Positions 1 through 6,311 of a stretch of 16,774 bases of DNA are shown here, one piece after another; the stretch's first letter is position 1; the number at the start of each line of letters is the position of its first letter. The notes beneath the pieces were generated by a model that saw only the letters and a program-made list of their open reading frames with translations, did no database searches and was not told where the DNA came from. A program made the position numbers and the translations under genes. This DNA is from JAXGTO01 sp040774885 (GTDB lineage Bacteria > Actinomycetota > Coriobacteriia > Coriobacteriales > Eggerthellaceae). The stretch covers positions 1 through 16,774 of the forward strand of contig JAXGTO010000037.1 of assembly GCA_040774885.1 (NCBI GenBank), given 5' to 3'.

Positions 1-304
1 GGGTTTTGGCGAAGTGGGCTGAAAATGGCTGGTGGCCCAACCCCCCCCAGCCCCAAAGGGAGTCCATGGGCGGCATTTTTGAAAAAGCCGCGCTTCCCTT
101 CCATCCCCTAACGAGCCTGACGCACCACCATGCGTGCAATTCAGCCATTCGCCAGTGCACTTCGATGCAACAGAGGCGGCGGATCGGGCATCTTGGTTGA
201 ACAACGGGAGCAACGGCGGCTCGGCTTCATATACTGTATTTATCGATCGATAGAAAACCGTATGGATTCGGCAGACGTGCCGACCAATCGAAGAGGAAAT
301 CAAG
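1..304. other. Leader region without a gene, upstream of lytTR gene
   Basis: No convincing coding frame is seen here; the short open frames lack ribosome-binding sites and recognisable protein content. The 3' part is AT-richer than its surroundings and probably holds the promoter of the LytTR gene. It contains ATACTGTAT (231-239, ATAC/GTAT arms) followed by the 12-bp perfect palindrome TATCGATCGATA (241-252). A TATACT at 230-235 could be a -10 box, but no -35 box is found at a normal distance, so the promoter is not assigned firmly. Confidence 0.4.
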
Positions 305-760
305 ATGGAAATCAGAACGGAAGTACAACAGGATCGAACAGACATCCTAGTTACCGTTTGCAGCGGGCCCAGAGACGCGCGCGTCCCCCGCGTGGTGCAG
401 CGCCTGGAATCCCTGGACGAACGCCTGGTGGGCTATCCCGCCGACGGGAGCACCGGGCATCGCATTCTCCCACTTGACCAGGTGGTATTCATCGAAACCA
501 CCGAGAAGCGCGCTTTCATACACATGAAGTCCGGCGAAGAGCTCGAATCTCCGCTCAGGCTTTTCGAACTGGAAGAAAAGCTCAAAGGTACCGAGTTCGT
601 GCGCGCATCGCGGCAGGTGCTGCTGAACTTCGATTACGTGGTGGCGATACGCCCCGAATTGAACGCGCGGTTGGTTTTGGAACTGGAAGGTGGATCTAAG
701 ATCCTCGTTTCGCGCGGGTACGCCAAAGCCATCAAGGAAAAGCTGAATTCTGTACGCTAG
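305..760 (+). CDS. LytTR-domain DNA-binding transcriptional regulator
   Basis: This is a 151-residue cytoplasmic DNA-binding protein. The C-terminal two thirds (about residues 50-148) read as a LytTR domain: an I..DQVVFIETTEKRAFIH segment, the ...LFELEEKL...FVRASRQVLLN stretch and an LVLELEGGSKILVSRGYAK segment match the usual beta-rich layout. The N-terminal ~45 residues are not a response-regulator receiver domain, so this is a stand-alone LytTR regulator, the kind commonly paired with a DUF3021 membrane protein. The ATG at 305 is preceded by AGAGGA at a normal spacing. A 24-bp gap separates its stop from the DUF3021-like gene at 785, so the two are very likely co-transcribed. Autoregulation is common for this pair but is not shown here. 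The family call is strong; the target genes are unknown. Confidence 0.9.
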   Translation: MEIRTEVQQDRTDILVTVCSGPRDARVPRVVQRLESLDERLVGYPADGSTGHRILPLDQVVFIETTEKRAFIHMKSGEELESPLRLFELEEKLKGTEFVRASRQVLLNFDYVVAIRPELNARLVLELEGGSKILVSRGYAKAIKEKLNSVR

Positions 761-784
761 CGCAGTCGAAAGGAAGTGCTTGAG

Positions 785-1294
785 ATGAAAAACGACAACG
801 AATACGGTTACGACGATGCCACCGCTGGAATCTTCAGAGGCGCGATGAGGAACACTGCCAGTGGCGCCACAATACGTGGGATCTTCATGGGGTGTGCAAT
901 CACGATAGTGATGTTCTTGATCTACGCGCTGATCGAAATGGCGTTTGCCGGATACACCCAAACGGTGGGCTACCTTCTATCGTTTATAGCCGCAGGGGTA
1001 ATCGGCGGACTGCTGCAACAGTTGTGGTTCAACTGGCACGTCAACACGAAGATGAGCTACCCCGCGCGCATTGCAGGGTTCGGCTTGACCTACTTCGTCG
1101 TCTTGCTGGCCTGCGCCTGGGCGGGCGGATGGATACCCGCCGAAGCACCCATGGTGGCCTGGGGCAGCTTCGTCGCGATATACCTGGTAGTCTTGGTCGC
1201 GGTAACCATCGTGATCTCTTACATCTTCCATCGCACAGGAAAGAATTACACCCAGCAACTGGAAGAGTACCGTAAGCACCAGAAGCGCAGCTGA
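785..1294 (+). CDS. DUF3021 family four-helix membrane protein
   Basis: A 169-residue membrane protein follows the LytTR gene directly. Four hydrophobic segments are visible: GIFMGCAITIVMFLIYALI, TVGYLLSFIAAGVIGGLL, GFGLTYFVVLLACAWAGG and WGSFVAIYLVVLVAVTIVIS. They are followed by a charged tail with KNYTQQLEEYRKHQKRS. Size, topology and position downstream of a LytTR gene fit the DUF3021 family, whose members are thought to modulate the adjacent LytTR regulator; a direct role in signal sensing is inference. A GTG at 776 is in frame, but it overlaps the AGGAAG (771-776) that serves as ribosome-binding site, so the ATG at 785 (spacing 8) is the better start. Confidence 0.8.
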   Translation: MKNDNEYGYDDATAGIFRGAMRNTASGATIRGIFMGCAITIVMFLIYALIEMAFAGYTQTVGYLLSFIAAGVIGGLLQQLWFNWHVNTKMSYPARIAGFGLTYFVVLLACAWAGGWIPAEAPMVAWGSFVAIYLVVLVAVTIVISYIFHRTGKNYTQQLEEYRKHQKRS

Positions 1295-1407
1295 TGCTTC
1301 ACGCCGGCACGGACCGCATCCGTCCTCTAGCACAGTTTCCCCGACTACCGTTTCTCTCATGACTCGCACGAGAATCGCATACACTGGGACGATCTTCCGA
1401 TTACCCC

Positions 1408-1438
1408 TTGACTCTCCCCTTACGGGAGGAGCCAAGAT
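1408..1438 (+). promoter_or_regulatory. MerR-type promoter of the decayed merR copy
   Basis: TTGACT (1408-1413) and CAAGAT (1433-1438) are separated by 19 bp, the overlong spacer typical of MerR-controlled promoters. The spacer contains the dyad CTCCC (1414-1418) / GGGAG (1424-1428). The same architecture is found upstream of the intact paralogue at 5321-5351, and flanking bases from about 1357 onward are also shared. The operator therefore belongs to the duplicated unit and could still be bound by the intact regulator. Confidence 0.7.
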
Positions 1439-1917
1439 GGATACGTCATCGAGAGGAGGGGAGAGGACGTTCCACATCGGGGAGTTCTCGAAAATGGCCA
1501 TGACCACCGTGAAGACGCTGCGCTTCTACGACGAAGCGGGCCTGTTGAAGCCCGAAGCTGTCGACGGGCTCACGGGGTACCGGCACTTGGGGAAAGGCTC
1601 AAGAATCACTACCCCGATCTGAAGTGCGCAACGCCCGAATACTGTTCGTCATCAACCGCGACCATGAATGGAAGGAACCGATAACCACATCGAGTTCGAC
1701 GAGGCCGTAATCCAGATCAAGCCCGATTTCGACGGCGTCCGCTTCCATAGGATGCCGGCCGCAGACGTGGTGTCGGTCCTGTACAAGGGGCGTACGAGGA
1801 CATGGACGCGGCATTCGCCTTCGCCACGAATGGATCGAGGCCAATGGCTACCAGGTTGCCGACGACCCGCGCTGTAGCTGCATCGATGGCATTTGGAACA
1901 AGGAGGACAAGGCCGAC
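1437..1917 (+). pseudogene. Decayed MerR-family regulator (degraded paralogue of 5377-6189)
   Basis: This is a broken duplicate of the intact MerR gene at 5377-6189. The N-terminal helix-turn-helix part is intact (HIGEFSKMAMTTVKTLRFYDE...GLTGYR). The sequence then jumps to a region equivalent to LGEKLKSHYPDL in the effector-binding domain. The missing piece corresponds to about 316 bp (5491 to 5807 in the paralogue). The join lies at TAYCGG, present at both ends in the intact copy (TATCGG at 5491, TACCGG at 5807), as expected for a microhomology deletion; 316 is not a multiple of 3, so the frame is lost. At least four further single-base deletions are visible by comparison, for example CTGTTCGTC for CTGCTTCGTC near 1646. 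The paralogue's ATG is ACG here. Similarity ends at GCCGAC (1917), 13 bp before the XRE stop. A residual ORF (to 1622) could make a short HTH-only peptide. Confidence 0.9.
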
Positions 1918-1929
1918 GGTAGCTTTTCT

Positions 1930-2961
1930 TCAGCGGTTCTTTCTGAAGACGGCGACTGCCCCACAGATCATGCCGCCCAGAGGCCAGGCTAGCCAGAACC
2001 ATGACTGCGCATGGAAGACGGGCACGAACAGCAACATGAGCCCGACAGCGGTCGCAATCAGCATGATTGCACCGTAGTTGCCGTTTTCATGCTTCATGCT
2101 CATGGCTTTCTCGCGCATCTTCGGGTCGTCGAGCTCGTCAATCTGGTCGCTGTCCATGTCGGCGAGTGAATCATGGTTGTAACTTTTCAGGTCGGTCCGC
2201 CTATAGAGCAGGGATGCACGTACGATGAACCAGACCCCCAGTGCGGCGATGGCGTAGAAGATGAATCCGCCCAGAGACTCAGAACCAGCAAACGATAGGC
2301 CTGTGGCGACTTGGGAACCGGCAACATCCGTGTATGCGGTTGACACAGAGTCGTTCCCCGTAAGGAGGATAAGTGCGATTATCGCGATGAGCAGGAGCGA
2401 GATCCCCGTGATGAGGCCAGTCGAGAAAGACTTGCGAGCCGTCGCCTTTTCCTCTGCGGAGTAGAAATCCTCGACGAAGGGGTGTGTCTTTCTGAACGCG
2501 CCATGTTCAATGGATGCAGGTATGATGAAAGCGAGCCCGATACCGATGCAGATGAAAAGCAGGATAATGGAGAACGCGTCAGGATTGGCACCCGGGAAGA
2601 GAGATATTCCTTCGACCAACGCGGTTAACGCAAGTCCAAAAATGATGATTGCTATCCCCGCCGACAGCCGATTGGCGAAACGGCGCATCGCGGCGTCGTA
2701 ACCGGTTATGTCTTGCGGCATGGAGTCGGGCATACTCTGTGACGCATCCGCAGGACGCGCGGTCAGGTCTCCGGATACCAGTTCGTCGAGCGTACAGCCG
2801 AACAGTTGGCAAATGCTGAGCAGCTTGTCCATCTCGGGATATGCCTTCTCGGCTTCCCACTTTGACACTGATTGACGACTTACTCCGAGCAACATCGCAA
2901 GCTGTTCCTGGGTCATGTTGCGTGTAGCGCGCAGGTGTTGAAGGTTATCTCTGAAGCTCAT
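1930..2961 (-). CDS. XRE-family transcriptional regulator with C-terminal membrane domain
   Basis: A 343-residue protein fuses an N-terminal Cro/CI-type helix-turn-helix (about residues 3-65; MTQEQLAMLLGVSRQSVSKW is the HTH core) to a linker rich in Asp/Pro/Met and then about six hydrophobic segments. These include GIAIIIFGLALTALVEG, FSIILLFICIGIGLAFII, GLITGISLLLIAIIALILL, GFIFYAIAALGVWFIV and two near the C-terminus. The DNA-binding domain would sit on the cytoplasmic face of the membrane, as in one-component membrane-bound regulators. The ATG at 2961 starts directly at the HTH (MSFRDNLQHLR). An in-frame TTG at 3009 would add 16 charged residues and lacks a better ribosome-binding site. A good promoter and a TCGGTAG/CTACCGA inverted repeat lie upstream, suggesting autoregulation. 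The signal sensed is unknown. Confidence 0.85.
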   Translation of the reverse strand: MSFRDNLQHLRATRNMTQEQLAMLLGVSRQSVSKWEAEKAYPEMDKLLSICQLFGCTLDELVSGDLTARPADASQSMPDSMPQDITGYDAAMRRFANRLSAGIAIIIFGLALTALVEGISLFPGANPDAFSIILLFICIGIGLAFIIPASIEHGAFRKTHPFVEDFYSAEEKATARKSFSTGLITGISLLLIAIIALILLTGNDSVSTAYTDVAGSQVATGLSFAGSESLGGFIFYAIAALGVWFIVRASLLYRRTDLKSYNHDSLADMDSDQIDELDDPKMREKAMSMKHENGNYGAIMLIATAVGLMLLFVPVFHAQSWFWLAWPLGGMICGAVAVFRKNR

Positions 2962-3010
2962 GGCCCTGTCTCTCTTTCTCTTGTCCTCATCTATTAAGCC
3001 TGCATCCAAC

Positions 3011-3068
3011 TCGGTAGAGGAGATAGGTACCTACCGATATCTATAATCTTGTGGTTGCGAACCATCAA
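3011..3068 (-). promoter_or_regulatory. Promoter and operator of the membrane XRE gene
   Basis: On the minus strand, TTGATG (3063-3068) and TATAGA (3040-3045) are separated by exactly 17 bp, which would start transcription near 3033. At that point lies a 7-bp inverted repeat, TCGGTAG (3011-3017) and CTACCGA (3031-3037), and the palindrome TAGGTACCTA (3024-3033) sits between the arms. An inverted repeat on the start site upstream of an XRE gene is the usual place for an autoregulatory operator. Binding by this XRE protein is inference. Confidence 0.65.
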
Positions 3069-3098
3069 GTTCAACCAACCGTAGGTTTCCTTTTATCT

Positions 3099-3275
3099 TC
3101 AGCGCGCAACCAGCAGGCGCTTTGCCGCCTCGGCTGGTTTGATGAGGAAACGGCCATCGTAGATGTCCGCGAACACTTCGCCCCTGTAGTATGGCACGTG
3201 CTCGCCTATCATCTTGCGACAGCAAAGGTTGTCCACTCTGGCCAGCAGATTAGGTACGTAGTCCAGACTGGGCTT
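3099..3275 (-). pseudogene. TfoX N-terminal-domain gene remnant
   Basis: Read on the minus strand in one frame, this stretch gives SLDYVPNLLARVDNLCCRKM, then IGEHVPYYRGEVFADIYDGR and FLIKPAEAAKRLLVAR before a TGA (3099-3101). The pattern MxGE-(Y/H)-x-(x)YYRGxVFxxIYDxRxLxKPxxAA is that of the TfoX/Sxy N-terminal domain found in small stand-alone proteins. Only about 55 residues remain. No start codon or ribosome-binding site is seen, and the upstream end runs into the ABC operon's 3' flank. The usual family protein is about 100-120 residues, so this is a truncated, presumably non-functional relic. The family call rests on recall of the motif, not on a search. Confidence 0.65.
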
Positions 3276-3296
3276 TATTGGGGAACACCCGACCCA

Positions 3297-3950
3297 TCAC
3301 AGGTCTATCTGGTCGAAACGCCCCTTCGACCAGCGCATCGAAAGATATGTCCCCAGGCAGAAAAAGAGAACGCTGGCCGCAAACGGAATCAGCTGCAACA
3401 CGAGATCCGACCCACCGATGGCATCGAGCCAAGTCAGCCCGGGAAGATGCGGAAGCGTCTCGAATAGTCCGACGACCAGCATCGATATCGCGCAGTAGAT
3501 GAAAAAGGGTTTCCCTATGCGATACGTGGTCTTGAAGAAACCTGGCAAAAACACGATGTTGAATAGGGCAAACAGGATGAGGAAGCATGCCAGAAAGGTC
3601 AGATTCGCAGGAAGGAGCGGATTGGTCACGTAGGGGTCGGCATCTGCGAGAAACGTGATGCGGACAACGGTCAGTATCGCTGCCAGCAGAAATGCGGCAA
3701 TCTCAATTACGATGACGAACCAGTATTTCGCTCTCACGATGTCGCTCTTTCTCACAGGAAGAAGCACCGTGTAGAGGATGTCGTTGTTCTCGCAGCAGTT
3801 CCGGAAAGAATAGAAGATGCCGAGCGCGACGAAGAACGCACCGAGCGATATGGGATACCCGGGTATCAGCGTCATGAAGGAGAATAGGATGAAGACATAG
3901 CTCAACGGATTTGCCGCGAGCTTCATCTCCTTTGCGAGAAGCCTTTTCAT
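3297..3950 (-). CDS. ABC-2 type transporter permease
   Basis: A 217-residue membrane protein with about six hydrophobic segments, including ANPLSYVFILFSFMTLIPGY, SLGAFFVALGIFYSF, YWFVIVIEIAAFLLAAIL, LTFLACFLILFALFNIVFLPG, PFFIYCAISMLVVGLFE and LVLQLIPFAASVLFFCLGTYLS. The sequence NDILYTVLLPVRKSDIVRAKYW after the second helix is typical of compact ABC-2 permeases that work with BcrA/YtrB-like ATPases. Its ATG overlaps the ATPase stop by 4 bp (ATGA at 3947-3950), implying translational coupling. It is the last gene of the AbrB-ATPase-permease operon. The exported substrate is unknown; related transporters often confer resistance to cell-wall-active peptides, which is inference here. Confidence 0.85.
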   Translation of the reverse strand: MKRLLAKEMKLAANPLSYVFILFSFMTLIPGYPISLGAFFVALGIFYSFRNCCENNDILYTVLLPVRKSDIVRAKYWFVIVIEIAAFLLAAILTVVRITFLADADPYVTNPLLPANLTFLACFLILFALFNIVFLPGFFKTTYRIGKPFFIYCAISMLVVGLFETLPHLPGLTWLDAIGGSDLVLQLIPFAASVLFFCLGTYLSMRWSKGRFDQIDL

Positions 3951-4828
3951 GCCCCAACACCTTCTTTCCTGCCACTTGCCTCGAGATGCACCATGATGTC
4001 TTGCAGATCCGGCATCGTGATATCCCCGTCCGCGAACAAACCCTCATCGGATACGTGTATGAGCGCTGTGTCCCCGGATTTGCTGTGACGCACCGATATC
4101 ACCCGATTTCGATCCTTGTCCGATACCTTATCCGCCGCAACCAGTCGGTAGCTCTGGGCGAAGGCCTGTCTGTCCATGGAAGTCAGCAGCTGACCGTCGC
4201 GAATGTAGGTGATGTCATCGGCGCATTTCTCTATATCAGAAGTGATGTGAGTCGAGAAAAGGATAGCCGTTCCCTCTGCGGCAAGCTTCATGAAGATCTC
4301 GAGCAGCTCATCACGCGAGACGGGGTCGAGCCCGCTGGTCGGCTCATCTAAGATCAGCATTCCCGCATGATGCGAAAGTGCCAGAGAGAGATAGTACTTG
4401 ACCTTCATTCCCTCGGAGAGCTCGAGCGGTTTCTTCCGTTCGTCCAGGTCGAACTCGCGCAGATAACGCCTGTAAGCATTCTCATCCCAGGAGTCGTAGA
4501 ACGTCTTGGTGATCGCAGAGATCTCCGCGAGGGTCCTGTGCACGTAATAGTTCGTGCCGCCGGCAGTAAATCCTATGCGCTGCTTGATCTCGCCTTCATG
4601 CGCGCTCATGTCCTTCCCGAAGAATCTAATGGCACCGGCATCGGTATGCACGAGATTGAGCAGGCACTTCATGATGGTCGTCTTGCCGGCTCCATTGCGC
4701 CCGATAAGCCCCATGATGTGTCCGGGCTCAACGTTGAACGATACGTCTTCCAACAGAAACCCCGGATACCTCTTACGCAGATTGACGACCTCGAGAGCAT
4801 GCTCTGCACCCGCATGCAGGCCACTCAT
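3947..4828 (-). CDS. ABC transporter ATP-binding protein
   Basis: This 293-residue ATPase energises the permease encoded next to it. Visible motifs are Walker A GRNGAGKTT (43-51), the signature LSEGMK (137-142), Walker B LILDEP (158-163) followed by the D-loop TSGLDP, and the H-loop histidine in STH (about 194). The canonical Q-loop glutamine is not obvious: the segment reads IGFTAGGTNYYVHRTL. This is also seen in some YtrB/BcrA-like ATPases. The C-terminal ~80 residues after the H-loop form an extra domain (QLLTSMDRQAFAQSYRLV...). It overlaps the AbrB-like gene by 4 bp upstream (ATGA) and the permease gene by 4 bp downstream, a tightly coupled three-gene operon. Confidence 0.93.
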   Translation of the reverse strand: MSGLHAGAEHALEVVNLRKRYPGFLLEDVSFNVEPGHIMGLIGRNGAGKTTIMKCLLNLVHTDAGAIRFFGKDMSAHEGEIKQRIGFTAGGTNYYVHRTLAEISAITKTFYDSWDENAYRRYLREFDLDERKKPLELSEGMKVKYYLSLALSHHAGMLILDEPTSGLDPVSRDELLEIFMKLAAEGTAILFSTHITSDIEKCADDITYIRDGQLLTSMDRQAFAQSYRLVAADKVSDKDRNRVISVRHSKSGDTALIHVSDEGLFADGDITMPDLQDIMVHLEASGRKEGVGA

Positions 4829-5046
4829 TGCTCTTCGTCTCTCTCATAACCTAGAAGCGTATCTGCAATCTGGTCCATCTTCTCTTTCGGGGGGATGGCG
4901 ATGCCCCGCTTGATATCCCCCAATATGAGAAGCGTGTCACCCGGCTCGATGCCAAAAACATCACGCGCTTCCTTGGGGATTACGATTTGCCCTTTCTCGC
5001 CCACACGTGCCGTCCACGCATATTTACCTTTTGGTTTCCCGGGCAT
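4825..5046 (-). CDS. AbrB/MazE/SpoVT-family DNA-binding regulator
   Basis: A 73-residue protein with a swapped-hairpin AbrB domain: TARVGEKGQIVIPKEARDVF, then GIEPGDTLLILGDIKRGIAI, is a near-textbook match. The short C-terminal tail (DQIADTLLGYERDEEQ) may help dimerisation. An ATG at 5055 is in frame, but it directly abuts GGTAGGAG; the ATG at 5046 (MPGKPKGKYAW...) leaves a spacing of 9 and is preferred. The gene is the first of the AbrB-ATPase-permease operon and most likely controls it from the inverted repeats at 5079-5111. In comparable YtrA-type operons this place is usually held by a GntR regulator, so the AbrB protein is a substitution worth noting. It could also be an antitoxin-like AbrB protein, but no toxin gene is adjacent. 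Confidence 0.88.
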   Translation of the reverse strand: MPGKPKGKYAWTARVGEKGQIVIPKEARDVFGIEPGDTLLILGDIKRGIAIPPKEKMDQIADTLLGYERDEEQ

Positions 5047-5078
5047 TCTCGCCATCTCCTACCAGGATTACAAATCTT

Positions 5079-5128
5079 ATAAGTATAATTAATCATACTT
5101 ATTATACTTATGGGGCCACCACTGTCAA
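5079..5128 (-). promoter_or_regulatory. Near-consensus promoter and 11-bp inverted-repeat operator of the AbrB-ABC operon
   Basis: On the minus strand, a perfect TTGACA (5123-5128) lies 16 bp from a perfect TATAAT (5101-5106). The -10 box is embedded in an 11-bp perfect inverted repeat: ATAAGTATAAT (5079-5089) and ATTATACTTAT (5101-5111), with an 11-bp spacer. The spacer holds a third ATACTTAT (5095-5102), nine bases from the copy at 5104-5111. A consensus promoter with an operator over its -10 and start region implies strong expression when derepressed. The adjacent AbrB-like protein is the most likely ligand, by inference. Confidence 0.8.
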
Positions 5129-5320
5129 CGGCGGGGTGTATCGTGATGCAAGCGAGCGTCACTGAACCACCGGTGTGGCTGAAGCCCAGGTGCGTCTTCA
5201 GCGGCGTTTGCACAGTCGTGCTCAAAGGGAAATAAGGGCTCCGGCAGTGAAGCCCACGCCCCTTCATGAAAAAGTTCGCGCGAGAATCGCATACACTGGG
5301 AACGATCTTCTGATTTCTCC
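5129..5320. other. Intergenic region between divergent AbrB operon and merR
   Basis: No gene is seen between the divergently transcribed AbrB operon and the MerR gene. From about 5265 to 5320 the sequence resembles the stretch before the decayed copy (about 1357-1407), including the shared GAGAATCGCATACACTGGGA. This marks the left end of the duplicated unit. The six-base arms CTGAAG and CTTCAG around 5180-5202 could form a weak hairpin. Confidence 0.5.
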
Positions 5321-5351
5321 TTGACCCTCCCTTTGCGGGAGGGATCAGGAT
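5321..5351 (+). promoter_or_regulatory. MerR-type promoter with 19-bp spacer
   Basis: TTGACC (5321-5326) and CAGGAT (5346-5351) are separated by 19 bp. The spacer region contains the 7-bp dyad CCCTCCC (5325-5331) / GGGAGGG (5337-5343). An overlong spacer with a central dyad is the hallmark of promoters that a MerR-family activator untwists, so the MerR gene at 5377 probably controls its own transcription from here. Confidence 0.8.
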
Positions 5352-5376
5352 GGGTTCGTAACCGAGAGGAGGGAAG

Positions 5377-6189
5377 ATGATGTTCCGTATCGGAGAGTTC
5401 TCGAAAATGGCCATGACCACCATGAAGACGCTGCGCTTCTACGACGAAGTGGGACTGCTGAAGCCCGAAGCCGTCGACGGTTTCACGGGGTATCGGATGT
5501 ACGCAAGCGCCCAGCTGACGCAGCTGCACCGCATTCAAGCGCTGCGGCAGGCCGGGCTCACCATCGATGAAATCCGCCGCATCGTTTCCGGAGACGATGC
5601 GACCGCGATTCTTCAGCAGCGCGCGGCCGAGCTGACCGACGAACTCGCCCAGATGCAGGACAAACTCTCCCGAATCGAATTCATCCTTAAAGGAAAACAG
5701 GAGGAACGAATCATGTCCTATTCCGCAACCGTCAAACACATCCCCGAGCAGATCGTCTATTCGGTGGATATGGTGCTGCCGAACTTCGACGCCTACTTCA
5801 CCGAGATACCGGCACTCGGAGAAAAACTCAAATCCCACTACCCCGATCTGAAGTGCTCCACGCCCGAGTACTGCTTCGTCATCAACCGCGATCGCGAATG
5901 GAAGGAAACCGACAACCACATCGAGTTCGGCGAGGCCGTGACCAAGATCAAGCCTGATTTCGACGGCATCCGCTTCCATAAGATGCCGGCCGCAGACGTG
6001 GTGTCGGTCATGCACAAAGGGCCCTACGAAGATATGGATGCAGCCTTCGCCTTCGCCATGCAATGGATCGAGGCGAACGGTTATCAGGTTGCCGACGACC
6101 CGCGCTGCAGCTACATCGACGGCATCTGGAACAAGGAGGACAAAGCCGACTGGCTGACCGAGGTGCAGATTCCCCTGCGCAGGGCCTAG
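5377..6189 (+). CDS. MerR-family transcriptional regulator with GyrI-like effector-binding domain
   Basis: A 270-residue one-component regulator of the BmrR type. Residues ~3-70 form the MerR winged helix (RIGEFSKMAMTTMKTLRFYD, ...GLLKPEAVDGFTGYRMYASA, with LRQAGLTIDEIRRIVSG). Residues ~75-115 form the dimerisation coiled coil (ILQQRAAELTDELAQMQDKL). Residues ~120-268 resemble the GyrI-like small-molecule-binding domain (FHKMPAADVVSVMHKGPYED; the usual G-x-Y-E/D turn is present). Such proteins sense hydrophobic or cationic compounds and activate efflux or detoxification genes. ATG codons stand at 5377 and 5380 after GAGAGGAGGGAAG. No efflux gene follows; the next gene on the strand is a DJ-1/PfpI protein. 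A decayed paralogue lies at 1437-1917. Confidence 0.92.
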   Translation: MMFRIGEFSKMAMTTMKTLRFYDEVGLLKPEAVDGFTGYRMYASAQLTQLHRIQALRQAGLTIDEIRRIVSGDDATAILQQRAAELTDELAQMQDKLSRIEFILKGKQEERIMSYSATVKHIPEQIVYSVDMVLPNFDAYFTEIPALGEKLKSHYPDLKCSTPEYCFVINRDREWKETDNHIEFGEAVTKIKPDFDGIRFHKMPAADVVSVMHKGPYEDMDAAFAFAMQWIEANGYQVADDPRCSYIDGIWNKEDKADWLTEVQIPLRRA

Positions 6190-6270
6190 GGGACGCGTGT
6201 CAGAGGTGGTCTTTCGGTGGCGATGGCGAAACCGCGTTCCTGCGCAAGGCCTAGGGAACGCGTGTCAGAG
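6174..6270 (+). repeat. 32-bp direct repeat at the 3' end of merR
   Basis: A 32-bp sequence that contains the last codons and stop of the MerR gene (6174-6205) recurs 65 bp downstream (6239-6270) with only two mismatches. Both copies begin CCTGCGCA and end GCGTGTCAGAG. The end of each copy matches the terminus of the dispersed CGTGTCA repeat family. It looks like a local duplication of the gene end together with a partial repeat element. Confidence 0.8.
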
Positions 6271-6311
6271 AGGGTACAATCGATTCACCGGAAACAGACA
6301 TGGAGGACCCT

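Noticed and set aside
347..961. 204-residue minus-strand open frame over the LytTR and DUF3021 genes
   Set aside because: Antisense to two well-supported genes with good ribosome-binding sites.
1295..1335. Candidate terminator after the DUF3021 gene (ACGGA-ccgca-TCCGT)
   Set aside because: The stem is only five base pairs and there is no T-run; too weak to list as a terminator.
5125..6063. 312-residue minus-strand open frame over the MerR gene
   Set aside because: It is the complement of the clear MerR coding sequence; the protein has no recognisable domain and is His/Gly-rich as expected from an antisense frame in GC-rich DNA.
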